From positions 124,001-188,000 of the forward strand of contig JADJAK010000003.1 in the NCBI GenBank assembly GCA_016704275.1: a stretch of 64,000 nt of DNA. The letters run 5' to 3'. Each line of letters begins with the position of its first letter. The first letter of the stretch is position 1. Source of the DNA: Gemmatimonadota bacterium. Its GTDB lineage: Bacteria; Gemmatimonadota; Gemmatimonadetes; Gemmatimonadales; GWC2-71-9. Under the pieces are notes generated by a model, which searched no databases, was not told where the DNA came from, and worked only from the letters and a program-made list of their open reading frames with translations. Below are positions 10,749-19,653 of this stretch, in pieces. Position numbers and translations under genes: made by a program.

Positions 10749-10754
10749 TAGATT
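10749..10754 (+). promoter_or_regulatory. Leaderless-type -10 element of alaS
   Basis: TAGATT followed by exactly 7 nt and then the alaS ATG. There is no Shine-Dalgarno sequence between them. This spacing would put the transcription start on or next to the A of ATG. No TTG-type -35 is visible at the expected distance. Confidence 0.6.
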
Positions 10755-10761
10755 CCGCCCC

Positions 10762-13389
10762 ATGAATGCCGCCCAGATTCGCCGCCGATTCCTCGACTAT
10801 TTCGTCGCCCAGGGTCACACCGAGGTCGCCTCGTCGACCCTCGTTCCCGCCGACGACCCGACGCTCCTCTTCACCAACGCCGGCATGGTGCAGTTCAAGC
10901 GCACCTTCCTCGGGCAGGACCCGCGCAGCTATGTCCGCGCGGTCACCTGCCAGAAGTGCGTGCGCGCTGGCGGGAAGCACAACGACCTCGAACAGGTCGG
11001 GCTGACCCGCCGTCACCACACCTTCTTCGAGATGCTCGGCAATTTCTCGTTCGGCGACTACTTCAAGCGCGACGCCATCAAGTTCGCCTGGGAGTTCGTC
11101 ACCTCGCCCGAGTACCTCGGCATCCCGGCCGATCGCCTGCGCGTCACGGTGCACCACACCGATGACGAGGCGCGCGCGCTCTGGCTCGAGCACTCGACGC
11201 TCCCCGCCGACCGGATCTACGGCCTCGGCGACAAGGACAACTTCTGGCAGATGGGCGATACCGGTCCGTGCGGCCCCTGCTCGGAGATCTACGTCGACCT
11301 GAAGTGGACGCCGGGGAGCACGCCCGTCGCGATGTCGCAGGCCGATTTCGAAGTGGAAGCCGAAGCAGGCCGGTTCCTCGAGATCTGGAACCTGGTCTTC
11401 ATGCAGTTCGATCGCTCCGCCGACGGGACGCTCACGCCGCTGCCAAAGCCCAGCGTCGACACCGGGGCCGGCCTGGAGCGGATCACCGCCGTGCTGCAGG
11501 GGCAGGACGACAACTTCCACACCGACCTCTTCCGTCCGCTGATCGCCGATGTGGAGCGGCTCGTCGGCGCGCCGTATCCGGGTGGGCCCGAGGGGACCGG
11601 TATTTCGTACCGCGTGCTCGCCGACCACGCGCGCGCGGTGTCGTTCCTGCTGCTCGATGGTGTCTATCCGAGCAACGAGGGACGCGGCTACGTGCTGCGC
11701 CGCATCCTCCGCCGCGCGGTGCGCCATGCCTGGCTGCTCGGCCGCCGCGAGCCGACGCTGGTCGAGCTGGTGCCGACCGTCGTCGCCCTGATGGGCGAGG
11801 CCTATCCGGTGCTCGTGGAGAAGCAGGCGTTCGTCGCCGAGACGATTCGTCAGGAAGAAGCCCGCTTCCTCGAGACGATCGAGGCGGGACTCTCGCGGCT
11901 CGAAGAGATTCGCGCCGCCGGCACCACGCGCATCGCCGGCGACGAGGCCTTCAAGCTGTTCGACACCTTCGGCTTCCCGCTTGACCTCACGGTGCTGATC
12001 GCCGAGGAGATGGGGATCAGCGTCGACACCGCCGGCTTCGACGTCGCGATGACGGAGCAGCGCGAGCGGAGTCGTGCCGCGGCCGGGAAGGGCCAGAAGC
12101 TCCAGGCCGAATCCGGAACATTCACGATAGTCGGTGGCGATGCATCGCTCGTTCACGGGCGAGTGTCAAAGTTCGTCGGCTACACCGAACTCGCCGCCGA
12201 GACCGAAGTGCTAAGCAATGTCGAGGCCGCCGCGAACGGCATCCTCGTCCTGCGCGAGTCGCCCTTCTACGCCACCAGCGGCGGCCAGCAGGCCGACCAT
12301 GGCATCGTCGAGGGCGAGGGGTGGCGCTTCCGCGTGACCGACGTCGTCAAGGACGCCGAACTTGGGCAGCGGTTGCTGGGCACGCTCGAGGGGAGCTTCG
12401 CGCCCGGCGCGGTGCACGCCACGGTCGACGCCGCGCGTCGCGCGGAGATCGAGCGCAACCACTCCGCGACCCACCTCGCGCACATGGTGCTCCGCCGTCA
12501 CCTCGGTGGGCACGTGCGGCAGCAGGGGTCGCTCGTCGAGCCCACGCGGCTCCGTTTCGACTTCTCGCACGGTGGTCCGGTCGACGCAGCGCAGCTCGCC
12601 GACATCGAGGCCGAAGTGAACGACCTCGTGCTTGCCAATGCGCCGGTCGACATCCGCGAGATGTCGTATCCCGACGCGCTCGCCAAGGGAGCGATGGCGT
12701 TCTTCGCCGACAAGTACGGCGACGTGGTGCGGGTGGTGACGATGGGCGACTCGATCGAACTCTGCGGCGGCACGCATGTGCGGACCACCGGGCAGATCGG
12801 TCTCTTCCGCTTCACCGCGCAGGGTGGCGTGGCGGCGGGTGTGCGTCGGATCGAGGCGATCACCGGTCACGGCGCCTACGCGGCGGTGCGTGCGGCCGAG
12901 GGGCGGATCGCCGCCTTGGCGCAGAGCCTCAAGGCACAGCCCGACCAGATCGAGCGGAAGCTGGAGGCGATGCTCGCCGAGCGCGAGAAGCTCGAGGCCC
13001 GACTCGCCGAGGCGCTCAAGGGTGGCGGCACGGCAGAGGCCACGTTGCTCTCGGCCGGTCCGGTCACGATTCACCTGCGCAGCACGGTCACGGAGGATCG
13101 GGCACAACTGGGTGAATTGGCCGATGCCTTCCGCGGCGCGGAGAAGGCGCAGGCGATGCTGATGCTGGTCAACCCGACCTTGCCCGCCGCGATCACGCTG
13201 GCGGTGTCGGATGACCTCATCGCCGCCGGCAAGGATGCCAACGCCGCGATGAAGCTCCTCACCGGCGCGTTTGGTGGGCGCGGTGGCGGGCGGCCGACCT
13301 TCGCGAGCGGCTCGCTCGGCGTCGACAACGTCGAGGCCGTGGTCGTTGATCGCATCGTGCCGTTGGTGGCGGAGTGGATCGGCGCGTGA
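10762..13389 (+). CDS. alaS: Alanyl-tRNA synthetase
   Basis: Charges tRNA-Ala and proofreads mischarged Ser or Gly. The 875 residues contain the class II catalytic core (motif 1 region near FLDYFVAQGHTEV; TNAGMVQFK near 35), the recognition domain, the editing domain with HSATHLAH (about 567) and CGGTH (about 668), and a C-terminal oligomerisation/C-Ala domain. The ATG at 10762 fits the family N terminus (NAAQIRRRFLDYF); the longer upstream frame is recX out of frame. A TAGATT box 7 nt upstream suggests a leaderless transcript. The stop overlaps the next start as GTGA. Confidence 0.97.
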   Translation: MNAAQIRRRFLDYFVAQGHTEVASSTLVPADDPTLLFTNAGMVQFKRTFLGQDPRSYVRAVTCQKCVRAGGKHNDLEQVGLTRRHHTFFEMLGNFSFGDYFKRDAIKFAWEFVTSPEYLGIPADRLRVTVHHTDDEARALWLEHSTLPADRIYGLGDKDNFWQMGDTGPCGPCSEIYVDLKWTPGSTPVAMSQADFEVEAEAGRFLEIWNLVFMQFDRSADGTLTPLPKPSVDTGAGLERITAVLQGQDDNFHTDLFRPLIADVERLVGAPYPGGPEGTGISYRVLADHARAVSFLLLDGVYPSNEGRGYVLRRILRRAVRHAWLLGRREPTLVELVPTVVALMGEAYPVLVEKQAFVAETIRQEEARFLETIEAGLSRLEEIRAAGTTRIAGDEAFKLFDTFGFPLDLTVLIAEEMGISVDTAGFDVAMTEQRERSRAAAGKGQKLQAESGTFTIVGGDASLVHGRVSKFVGYTELAAETEVLSNVEAAANGILVLRESPFYATSGGQQADHGIVEGEGWRFRVTDVVKDAELGQRLLGTLEGSFAPGAVHATVDAARRAEIERNHSATHLAHMVLRRHLGGHVRQQGSLVEPTRLRFDFSHGGPVDAAQLADIEAEVNDLVLANAPVDIREMSYPDALAKGAMAFFADKYGDVVRVVTMGDSIELCGGTHVRTTGQIGLFRFTAQGGVAAGVRRIEAITGHGAYAAVRAAEGRIAALAQSLKAQPDQIERKLEAMLAEREKLEARLAEALKGGGTAEATLLSAGPVTIHLRSTVTEDRAQLGELADAFRGAEKAQAMLMLVNPTLPAAITLAVSDDLIAAGKDANAAMKLLTGAFGGRGGGRPTFASGSLGVDNVEAVVVDRIVPLVAEWIGA

Positions 13390-13688
13390 GTGATACCTCG
13401 GCGGCCTGGTTCGCCGCGCGGACCGAGGGCGCACCGGCGCGGCTCGTGGCAGCGAGCGCCGGATGGTTGCACGGGAGTGCGGGGGCGACCGTGGGCGATC
13501 GGCTCACCGACGCCGGACACCGCGCACTCGGCGCGGCCATCGCGGCCGGGGCCACGCGGGACGCGGCGCTCGACCTGCTGGCGGCCGATGCCCTCATCAC
13601 CTTGGCGCTGCTGGCCGGGGCCGAGGACGACCCGATGGCGCTGCGGGAACGCGCCGTCGCCATCCGGGCGGCGGTGACATCGGCATGA
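13386..13688 (+). CDS. Hypothetical small Ala-rich protein
   Basis: A 100-residue, largely helical, Ala-rich protein with no motif I recognise. The GTG start overlaps the alaS stop (GTGA), and the stop overlaps the next gene's start (ATGA), so it is translated as a link in the chain. An ATG 12 nt upstream is also in frame. Codon use is like the neighbours. I assign no function. Confidence 0.65.
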   Translation: MSDTSAAWFAARTEGAPARLVAASAGWLHGSAGATVGDRLTDAGHRALGAAIAAGATRDAALDLLAADALITLALLAGAEDDPMALRERAVAIRAAVTSA

Positions 13689-14443
13689 TCGACCTCCACT
13701 CGCATGTCCTCCCTGGCGTCGACGACGGATCACGAAGCGTCGAGCAGTCGGTGCGCGTCCTCCGCACCTTCGCGATGAAGGGCATCACCGACGTCGCCTG
13801 CACGCCGCACCTCCTCTCGTCGCAGCTCGCCGCCGGCTTTCCGCCCGCCTACGATGCTGCATGGGCGGCGCTCACGGCAGTGGCCCCGCCCGAGGTCCGC
13901 CTGCACCGCGGCGCCGAGGTGATGCTGGACCGTCCGGTGCCGGCTGCGGCGGCGGAGCGGGTGGTGACCATCCGGAACTCGCGTTACCTGCTGGTGGAGT
14001 TTCCGCGGATGGTCCCGGCGGAGATCGTCGGGCGCGCCCTGTACGAGGTGATTCAGCTCGGGCTGGTGCCGATCCTCGCGCACCCGGAGCGCTACACGTC
14101 GTGCACCGTGCCGAGTGTGCGCGCCTGGCGCGAACTCGGCGCCGTGATGCAGGTCGACGCGACCACGCTGACGCTGCCGCGGAGTCGGGGAGACCGCGCG
14201 CGCGACATCGTCCGGCACGGGCTGGCCGACATTCTCGCGGCCGACAATCACGGCGACGAACGCAATGTGGCCACCGCGCTGGAGTGGCTGGGCGAGCATG
14301 AGGGCGCCGAGCAGGCGTTGCTCCTGCTCGATGCCAATCCGCGCGCCATTCTCGATGACCAGGCGACCTACGAGGTGGATCCGCTCCCCGTGCGCGATTC
14401 CCTCTGGCGCAAGATGCAGCGGATGTTCGCCTCCGATGAGTGA
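13685..14443 (+). CDS. PHP-domain protein-tyrosine phosphatase, CpsB/YwqE-like
   Basis: Members of this family dephosphorylate the tyrosine kinases that control capsule and exopolysaccharide export, using a metal-dependent PHP active site. The 252 residues begin MIDLHSHVLPGVDDGS, the diagnostic HxH..DDG metal-binding start. Further ligands fall in ACTPHL (about 38-43), HRGAEVM (about 78), ILAHPERY (about 133) and ADNHGD (about 187). It overlaps the preceding gene (ATGA) and gmhA (8 nt). The neighbourhood of heptose and sugar-nucleotide genes agrees with a role in surface polysaccharide, but no cognate tyrosine kinase is in the window. Confidence 0.85.
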   Translation: MIDLHSHVLPGVDDGSRSVEQSVRVLRTFAMKGITDVACTPHLLSSQLAAGFPPAYDAAWAALTAVAPPEVRLHRGAEVMLDRPVPAAAAERVVTIRNSRYLLVEFPRMVPAEIVGRALYEVIQLGLVPILAHPERYTSCTVPSVRAWRELGAVMQVDATTLTLPRSRGDRARDIVRHGLADILAADNHGDERNVATALEWLGEHEGAEQALLLLDANPRAILDDQATYEVDPLPVRDSLWRKMQRMFASDE

Positions 14444-15011
14444 CGCCTCCCGGATCAGCGCCGGCCTCCGCGAGCTCGCCCTCCTCACCGAGCTCGTGGC
14501 CGCCCACCCCGATGGTCTCGACGCCATCGTCGCGGCGATGCGTCGCTGCCTGGCCGAGGGCGGCACGCTTTTCTTCGCGGGCAATGGCGGTTCCGCCGCC
14601 GACGCGCAGCACCTCGCGGCGGAATACGTCGTGAAGTATCACGCGACCCAGCGGAAGGCGTTGCGCGCCCTGGCGCTCACCACCGACACGTCGATCCTCA
14701 CCGCGTCCGCCAACGACCTCGGCGCCGATGCGCTCTTCGCGCGGCAACTCGAGGCGCTTGCCCGACCCGGCGACGTGCTGGTGCTGCACAGCACGTCGGG
14801 GAATTCGCCCAACTGCCTCGTGGCGGCACGGCGGGCCCGCGAGCTGCAGGTCACGACCGTGGCGATGCTCGGCGGCGACGGTGGGGCGCTGCTTGGGTTG
14901 GTGGATCATGCGTTCGTGGTTCCGGACCGCCGCGTGAACCACGTGCAAGAGGTACACCTCGCCGTGCAGCACCAGATCGCCGCCATTCTGACGACCGAAT
15001 TCGGCGGATGA
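14436..15011 (+). CDS. gmhA: Sedoheptulose-7-phosphate isomerase
   Basis: First step of ADP-heptose synthesis: sedoheptulose 7-phosphate to D-glycero-D-manno-heptose 7-phosphate, needed for LPS inner core or S-layer glycans. The 191 residues form a single SIS domain with AGNGGSAADAQH (about 49-60), STSGNSPN (about 118-125) and the catalytic His region HVQEVHLAVQH near 170. The ATG at 14436 lies 8 nt inside the upstream gene. The next enzyme of the pathway, the kinase, is found 9 kb away on the other strand. Confidence 0.93.
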   Translation: MSDASRISAGLRELALLTELVAAHPDGLDAIVAAMRRCLAEGGTLFFAGNGGSAADAQHLAAEYVVKYHATQRKALRALALTTDTSILTASANDLGADALFARQLEALARPGDVLVLHSTSGNSPNCLVAARRARELQVTTVAMLGGDGGALLGLVDHAFVVPDRRVNHVQEVHLAVQHQIAAILTTEFGG

Positions 15012-15763
15012 TCTCGCTGCAGGGGAAGCGCATCCTGGTGACCGGTGGCTCGCGAGGGATCGGGCGTGCCACGGCGTTGCTCTGTGCCAAGGCCGGGGCC
15101 GACGTTGGCATCACCTACCACACCCGTCGAGCCGACGCCGATGCGGTGGCCAAGGCGGTGCGGGCGATGGGACGCCGGGCGTATGTGGGCGGCGGCGACC
15201 TCGGCGATCCGAAGCGCGTGGCGCAGTGCTTCGCCGAAGTGCAGGCCGCCTTCGGCGGGCTGGATGGCTTCGTGGCGAACCACGGCATCTGGCCGGCGGC
15301 CGAGACGCCTCTTTCCGCGATGGCGCCGGAGCGGTGGCGCGAGACACTGCGTGTCAATCTCGATTCTCTCTTCCTCACCACGCGCGCCGCCATCGGCTTG
15401 ATGCGGGGCAGCGGGCGCATCGTGATGATTGCCTCGACGGCGGGGCAGCGCGGCGAAGCGTTCCACGCCGACTACGCCGCGTCGAAGGGGGCGATGATCG
15501 CCCTGGTAAAGTCCCTCGCGATTGAATGCGCGCCGGGGGTTGCCGTCAACGCGGTCGCGCCGGGGTGGGTCGACACCGAGATGACCACCACCGCGCTCGG
15601 CGATCCGCAGGCGCGCGACGCCATCGCGGCGACGATTCCGGTGGGCCGCGTGGCCACTGCCGACGACATCGCCGGGCCCGTGCTCTTTCTGCTCTCCGAT
15701 CTCGCCCGGCATCTGACCGGCGAGATCCTCAACGTGAACGGCGGCAGCGTACTCTGCGGCTGA
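15008..15763 (+). CDS. SDR family oxidoreductase, FabG-like
   Basis: A classical short-chain dehydrogenase of 251 residues. It has the cofactor motif TGGSRGIGRA (about 13-22), NHG in place of the common NNAG, the catalytic Ser in IASTAG, YAASKG (about 157-162) with the catalytic Tyr and Lys, and a C-terminal LNVNGG. The substrate cannot be told; 3-oxoacyl reductases and many sugar or alcohol dehydrogenases share this layout. It overlaps gmhA (ATGA) and the CCA enzyme (TGATG), so it is co-expressed with both. Confidence 0.87.
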   Translation: MISLQGKRILVTGGSRGIGRATALLCAKAGADVGITYHTRRADADAVAKAVRAMGRRAYVGGGDLGDPKRVAQCFAEVQAAFGGLDGFVANHGIWPAAETPLSAMAPERWRETLRVNLDSLFLTTRAAIGLMRGSGRIVMIASTAGQRGEAFHADYAASKGAMIALVKSLAIECAPGVAVNAVAPGWVDTEMTTTALGDPQARDAIAATIPVGRVATADDIAGPVLFLLSDLARHLTGEILNVNGGSVLCG

Positions 15764-16977
15764 TGTCGGAGGCGTCCACGCCAGGTCCCGACGCGATTCG
15801 GATTCCCGAGCAGGTCATCGGCATCGTGCGCCGCCTCGAAGAGGCGGGGTACGAAACGTGGTGCGTTGGCGGCGCGATTCGCGACGCGTTGCTCGGTGGC
15901 GCGGGCAGCGACGTCGATCTCGCGACGGCGGCACCACCGACCGTGGTGCGCTCGCTCTTCCGGCGGACGATCGCCGTCGGGATCGAGCACGGCACCGTTG
16001 GTGTCCTCGATGAGCAGGGCATCCTCCACGAGGTGACCACCTTCCGGCACGACGTCGTGACGGATGGACGGCATGCCGTCGTGGCCTTCGGCGCCTCGCT
16101 GGAAGAGGATCTTGCCCGCCGCGATTTCACCATCAATGCGATCGCGTATCATCCGGTCCACGACCGGTGGGCCGATCCCTTTGACGGCCGCGCCGACCTG
16201 CAACGACGCGTGGTCCGCGCCGTCGGCGATCCGGTCCAGCGGTTTCGCGAAGATCGCCTGAGGATCCTGCGGGCACTCCGCTTCGCGGCACGGCTCGATT
16301 TCACGATCGACCCCGCCACGTGGGAGGCCGCTGTTGCGCAGTCGGGCGACATCGCGCATCTCTCGGCGGAGCGCGTACGGGACGAATGGGTGAAGGGGCT
16401 GCGCACCGCCCGCGACCCCGCCTCGCTGCTGCGGCTCTGGCTCAGTTCCGGGGCGGCCGCAAGCTGGGTCCCCGAATTGGATGCCGCGCGCGTGGCCCAG
16501 CCGGCGCCGACGAGCGACGACCGCGATCCACCACTGCTGACGGCGTACTACTGCGCGCCCTCAGCGAGCGTCTGGCGCCGGCTCAAGGGCTCCACGGCCG
16601 AGATCCGCCGGGCCGCGGCGATCGACGCCGGGCCACCGGCGCCGGCGGCGGCCGACGGCGAGTCGGTGCGGCGCTGGATGCACCGCGTTGGCGATGCCGT
16701 CAGCGATCTCGTCCGATTGGCGCAGTGGGGCGGCGAGGTGGCGGATGGTTGGGATGATGAGGTCGCCGCCACCACGTTGCGCGGCGACCCCACCACGCGC
16801 GGGCAGCTCGCCATCACCGGCAATGACCTGATCGCGGCTGGGATTGTGAACCCCGGACCCGCGCTGGGGCTACTGCTTGACCAGCTCCTCGATGCCGTGT
16901 TGACCGACCCCGCGCGCAACAGCCGGGAGCAGCTGCTGGCCCGTGCCCGCGACCTCGCGCACGAGCTGGACCGGTGA
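15763..16977 (+). CDS. cca: CCA tRNA nucleotidyltransferase / poly(A) polymerase family
   Basis: Adds or repairs the 3' CCA of tRNAs. This matters here because neither tRNA gene in the window encodes CCA. The 404 residues contain CVGGAIRDALLGG (about 28-40), the catalytic GSDVDLATAA (about 43-52), RRDFTINAIAYHP (about 118-130) and RFREDRLRILRALRFAARL (about 159-177, shown as the family's tRNA-fit region). The tail has no HD motif. A pure poly(A) polymerase is a weaker alternative. Confidence 0.88.
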   Translation: MSEASTPGPDAIRIPEQVIGIVRRLEEAGYETWCVGGAIRDALLGGAGSDVDLATAAPPTVVRSLFRRTIAVGIEHGTVGVLDEQGILHEVTTFRHDVVTDGRHAVVAFGASLEEDLARRDFTINAIAYHPVHDRWADPFDGRADLQRRVVRAVGDPVQRFREDRLRILRALRFAARLDFTIDPATWEAAVAQSGDIAHLSAERVRDEWVKGLRTARDPASLLRLWLSSGAAASWVPELDAARVAQPAPTSDDRDPPLLTAYYCAPSASVWRRLKGSTAEIRRAAAIDAGPPAPAAADGESVRRWMHRVGDAVSDLVRLAQWGGEVADGWDDEVAATTLRGDPTTRGQLAITGNDLIAAGIVNPGPALGLLLDQLLDAVLTDPARNSREQLLARARDLAHELDR

Positions 16978-18290
16978 CCGACTCGCTCTTCGCCCCGCCG
17001 GAACCGCTCGCGGCCCGGATGCGGCCGCGCACCCTCGATGACTACGCCGGTCAGCAGCATCTCCTCGCCGTCGGCAAGCCGCTTGGCGATGCCATCCGTC
17101 GTGGTGATGTCGGGAGCATCGTGCTCTGGGGGCCGCCCGGCACCGGCAAGACCACACTGGCCCGCTTGGTGGCGCGGCACACGGAACGGGCCTTCGTCCC
17201 GTTCTCGGCGGTCAGCGAAGGGATCCCGCGTGTCCGGGAGATCATCAAGGAAGCGGAGGAGCGCCGCCGCCTCGGCCGTGGCACCATCCTCTTCGTCGAT
17301 GAGATTCACCGTCTCAATCGCGGCCAACAGGATGCCTTTCTTCCGGCGGTGGAGCAGGGGATCGTCACGCTGATTGGTGCCACCACCGAGAACCCATCCT
17401 TCGAGTTGAACGCCGCGCTGCTGTCGCGCGCGCGGGTGTGGGTGCTCCAGCCGTTGGCGCCAGAGGAGATCGCCGCGGTCGTGGACCGCGCGGTGGCCAG
17501 TGATGACGGACTCCGCAACGGCGTGACGATCCCCGCCGACGCGCGCGACCTCCTGGCCCGCGTCGCCGATGGCGATGCGCGGCGGGCGCTCACCATTCTG
17601 GAGGCCGCGGCGCAGCATGTGGGCAGCGGTGGCACGATCACCCCCGAAGTGATCGAAGCGACGATGGCCCGTCGCCTCGCGTCGCATGACAAGGCGGGTG
17701 AGCAGCACTACGACCTCATCTCCGCGCTCCACAAGGCGGTGCGTGGCAGCGATCCACAGGGCGCCTTGTACTGGCTCGCCCGGATCCTGCAGGGTGGTGA
17801 GGACCCGATGTTCCTGGCGCGACGGTTGGTGCGCATGGCCACGGAGGACATCGGTCTCGCTGATCCTCGCGCACTGGAAGTCGCCATCGCCGGACGCGAT
17901 GCCTTCCATTTTCTTGGCAGCCCCGAAGGCGAGCTGGCCCTGGCGGAGGTGGCGGTCTATCTCGCGACGGCGCCGAAGAGCAACCGCGTCTACGTGGCGT
18001 GGGGCGCCGCACAGGCGGCCGCCGCCGACTCGCCCGCCGCCCCGGTGCCGCTGCACATTCGCAACGCGCCGACCGGCTTGATGGAGGAGCTCGGCTACGG
18101 GGCGGGCTACAAGTATGCCTTCGATGATCCCTCCGGCTTCGTCGCCCAGCAGTACCTCCCCGATGCCCTCAAGGACGCCGAGTTCTATCGGCCGGGACCG
18201 TTCGGGCAGGAGCAGCGGATCGCCGAGCGGATGAAGTGGTGGCAGGAGCGCGGCGCTGCCGACCCCCCGCGCCCCCCATCGAAGGACTGA
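16974..18290 (+). CDS. rarA: Replication-associated recombination protein A (MgsA/WRNIP1 family AAA+ ATPase)
   Basis: A clamp-loader-related ATPase that acts at stalled replication forks. The protein is 438 residues. Walker A is GPPGTGKTTLA (about 52-62) and Walker B is FVDEIHRLNRGQQDAFL (about 110-126). Sensor residues GATTENPSFELN are near 138. The C-terminal tetramerisation half includes YDLISALHKAVRGSDPQGAL near 248 and RMATEDIGLADPRAL near 288. The GTG start overlaps the cca stop. Confidence 0.94.
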   Translation: MTDSLFAPPEPLAARMRPRTLDDYAGQQHLLAVGKPLGDAIRRGDVGSIVLWGPPGTGKTTLARLVARHTERAFVPFSAVSEGIPRVREIIKEAEERRRLGRGTILFVDEIHRLNRGQQDAFLPAVEQGIVTLIGATTENPSFELNAALLSRARVWVLQPLAPEEIAAVVDRAVASDDGLRNGVTIPADARDLLARVADGDARRALTILEAAAQHVGSGGTITPEVIEATMARRLASHDKAGEQHYDLISALHKAVRGSDPQGALYWLARILQGGEDPMFLARRLVRMATEDIGLADPRALEVAIAGRDAFHFLGSPEGELALAEVAVYLATAPKSNRVYVAWGAAQAAAADSPAAPVPLHIRNAPTGLMEELGYGAGYKYAFDDPSGFVAQQYLPDALKDAEFYRPGPFGQEQRIAERMKWWQERGAADPPRPPSKD

Positions 18291-18318
18291 GTGCGGCCGA
18301 CCCCGGGCACGGCGTCAC

Positions 18319-18324
18319 TATCTT
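18319..18324 (+). promoter_or_regulatory. Probable -10 element of hflX
   Basis: TATCTT lies 26 nt before the hflX start, in the only gap of this stretch. A GGAG ribosome-binding site follows at 18341-18344, so this transcript would have a short leader, unlike the leaderless group. Confidence 0.5.
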
Positions 18325-18350
18325 GAGAATCATCCCTGTCGGAGTCGAGC

Positions 18351-19634
18351 ATGCGCGCGCCAATTGAAGTCGTCCCCCCGCGGGAGCGTGTCATCCTCGT
18401 TGCCGCCCCCCGCAAGGGGAGCAGCGACGCGCAGAAGCTCGAGGAACACCTCGGCGAACTGTCGCGCCTGGTCGATACCGCCGGCGGGGAGATCGTTGGT
18501 CGGCTGACACAGCAGATCGCCTCCGCGTCCGCGGCCACCCTCATCGGCGAGGGCAAGGTCGAGGAACTCGCCAAGCTCGTCTTCGACACCAAGGCGACGC
18601 TGGTGGTGTTCGACGAAGAGCTGTCGCCGGCGCAGGGGCAGGGGATCGAGGAGCAGACGCGCACGCGCGTCATGGACCGCGCCGAGATCATTCTCGACAT
18701 CTTCGCGACGCGGGCACGCAGCCACGAGGCGAAGCTGCAGGTCGAACTGGCCCAATTGCAGTACATGCTGCCGCGACTCACACGGATGTGGACGCACTTG
18801 TCGCGGACGCGCGGCGGCATCGGCCTTCGGGGTCCGGGCGAGACGCAGCTCGAGACGGACCGTCGGATGATCCGTACCAAGATCGCCCTGCTCCGCGAGA
18901 AGTTGCGCGACGTGCAGCGGCACCGCGAGACGATCCGCTCGGGCCGGAGCGTGATGCTCGGCGCGGCGCTGGTGGGGTACACCAACGCGGGCAAGTCGAG
19001 CATCCTGCGCGGACTCTCCGGCGAGCACGAGATCTTCGTCGAGGATCGGCTCTTCGCGACACTCGACACGCTCACCCGCGAAGTCGACCTCGGTGACAAC
19101 CTCCGGGTCCGCCTGAGCGACACCGTCGGCTTCATTCGCAAGCTGCCGCACCATCTCGTCGCGTCGTTCCGCGCCACCCTCGAGGAGGCCGGCGAGGCCG
19201 ACATCCTCCTCCACGTCGTCGATGCCTCCCACGATGAGTGGGAGGACCAGATGCACACCGTCGAGGAAGTGCTGACCGAACTGGGGCTGGAGGAGAAGCC
19301 GGTCCAGGTCGTCTTCAACAAGCTGGACGCTCTGGCGGACCCGAACGCCTTCGCGACCCTGGCCCACGAGCGTTACCCCGACGCGATCTTCACGAGCACG
19401 ATGCGGATTGACGGCCTCCAGTCGCTGAAATCGGCGCTGCGGGGCCGGGCAGAGGCGATCCGCCCCGTGGTACGGGTCCTGCTGGATCCGTCGGACGGGA
19501 AGCGGCTGGGCCAGTTGCACCGGATCGGCGATGTCCTGCGGCAGTCGTTGGAGGAGGGGCAGTTGGCGGTGATGGTCCGCCTCGAGCCCTGGCGGGCCGA
19601 GCAGCTGCGGCGCGACGGCGTCACGGTGCGCTAA
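18351..19634 (+). CDS. hflX: GTPase HflX
   Basis: A ribosome-binding GTPase that splits or rescues stalled 70S ribosomes under stress. The 427 residues start with the HflX N-terminal domain (IGEGKVEELAKLV near 65), then a coiled linker with the conserved RGGIGLRGPGETQLE (about 153-167). The G domain follows: GYTNAGKSS (about 207), DTVGFIRKLPHHLV (about 255) and NKLDAL (about 323). The start follows a GGAG site. It is a single-gene or lead-gene unit, with the epimerase 13 nt downstream of its stop. Confidence 0.95.
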   Translation: MRAPIEVVPPRERVILVAAPRKGSSDAQKLEEHLGELSRLVDTAGGEIVGRLTQQIASASAATLIGEGKVEELAKLVFDTKATLVVFDEELSPAQGQGIEEQTRTRVMDRAEIILDIFATRARSHEAKLQVELAQLQYMLPRLTRMWTHLSRTRGGIGLRGPGETQLETDRRMIRTKIALLREKLRDVQRHRETIRSGRSVMLGAALVGYTNAGKSSILRGLSGEHEIFVEDRLFATLDTLTREVDLGDNLRVRLSDTVGFIRKLPHHLVASFRATLEEAGEADILLHVVDASHDEWEDQMHTVEEVLTELGLEEKPVQVVFNKLDALADPNAFATLAHERYPDAIFTSTMRIDGLQSLKSALRGRAEAIRPVVRVLLDPSDGKRLGQLHRIGDVLRQSLEEGQLAVMVRLEPWRAEQLRRDGVTVR

Positions 19635-19653
19635 CACATTTCGGGGAGTGGGC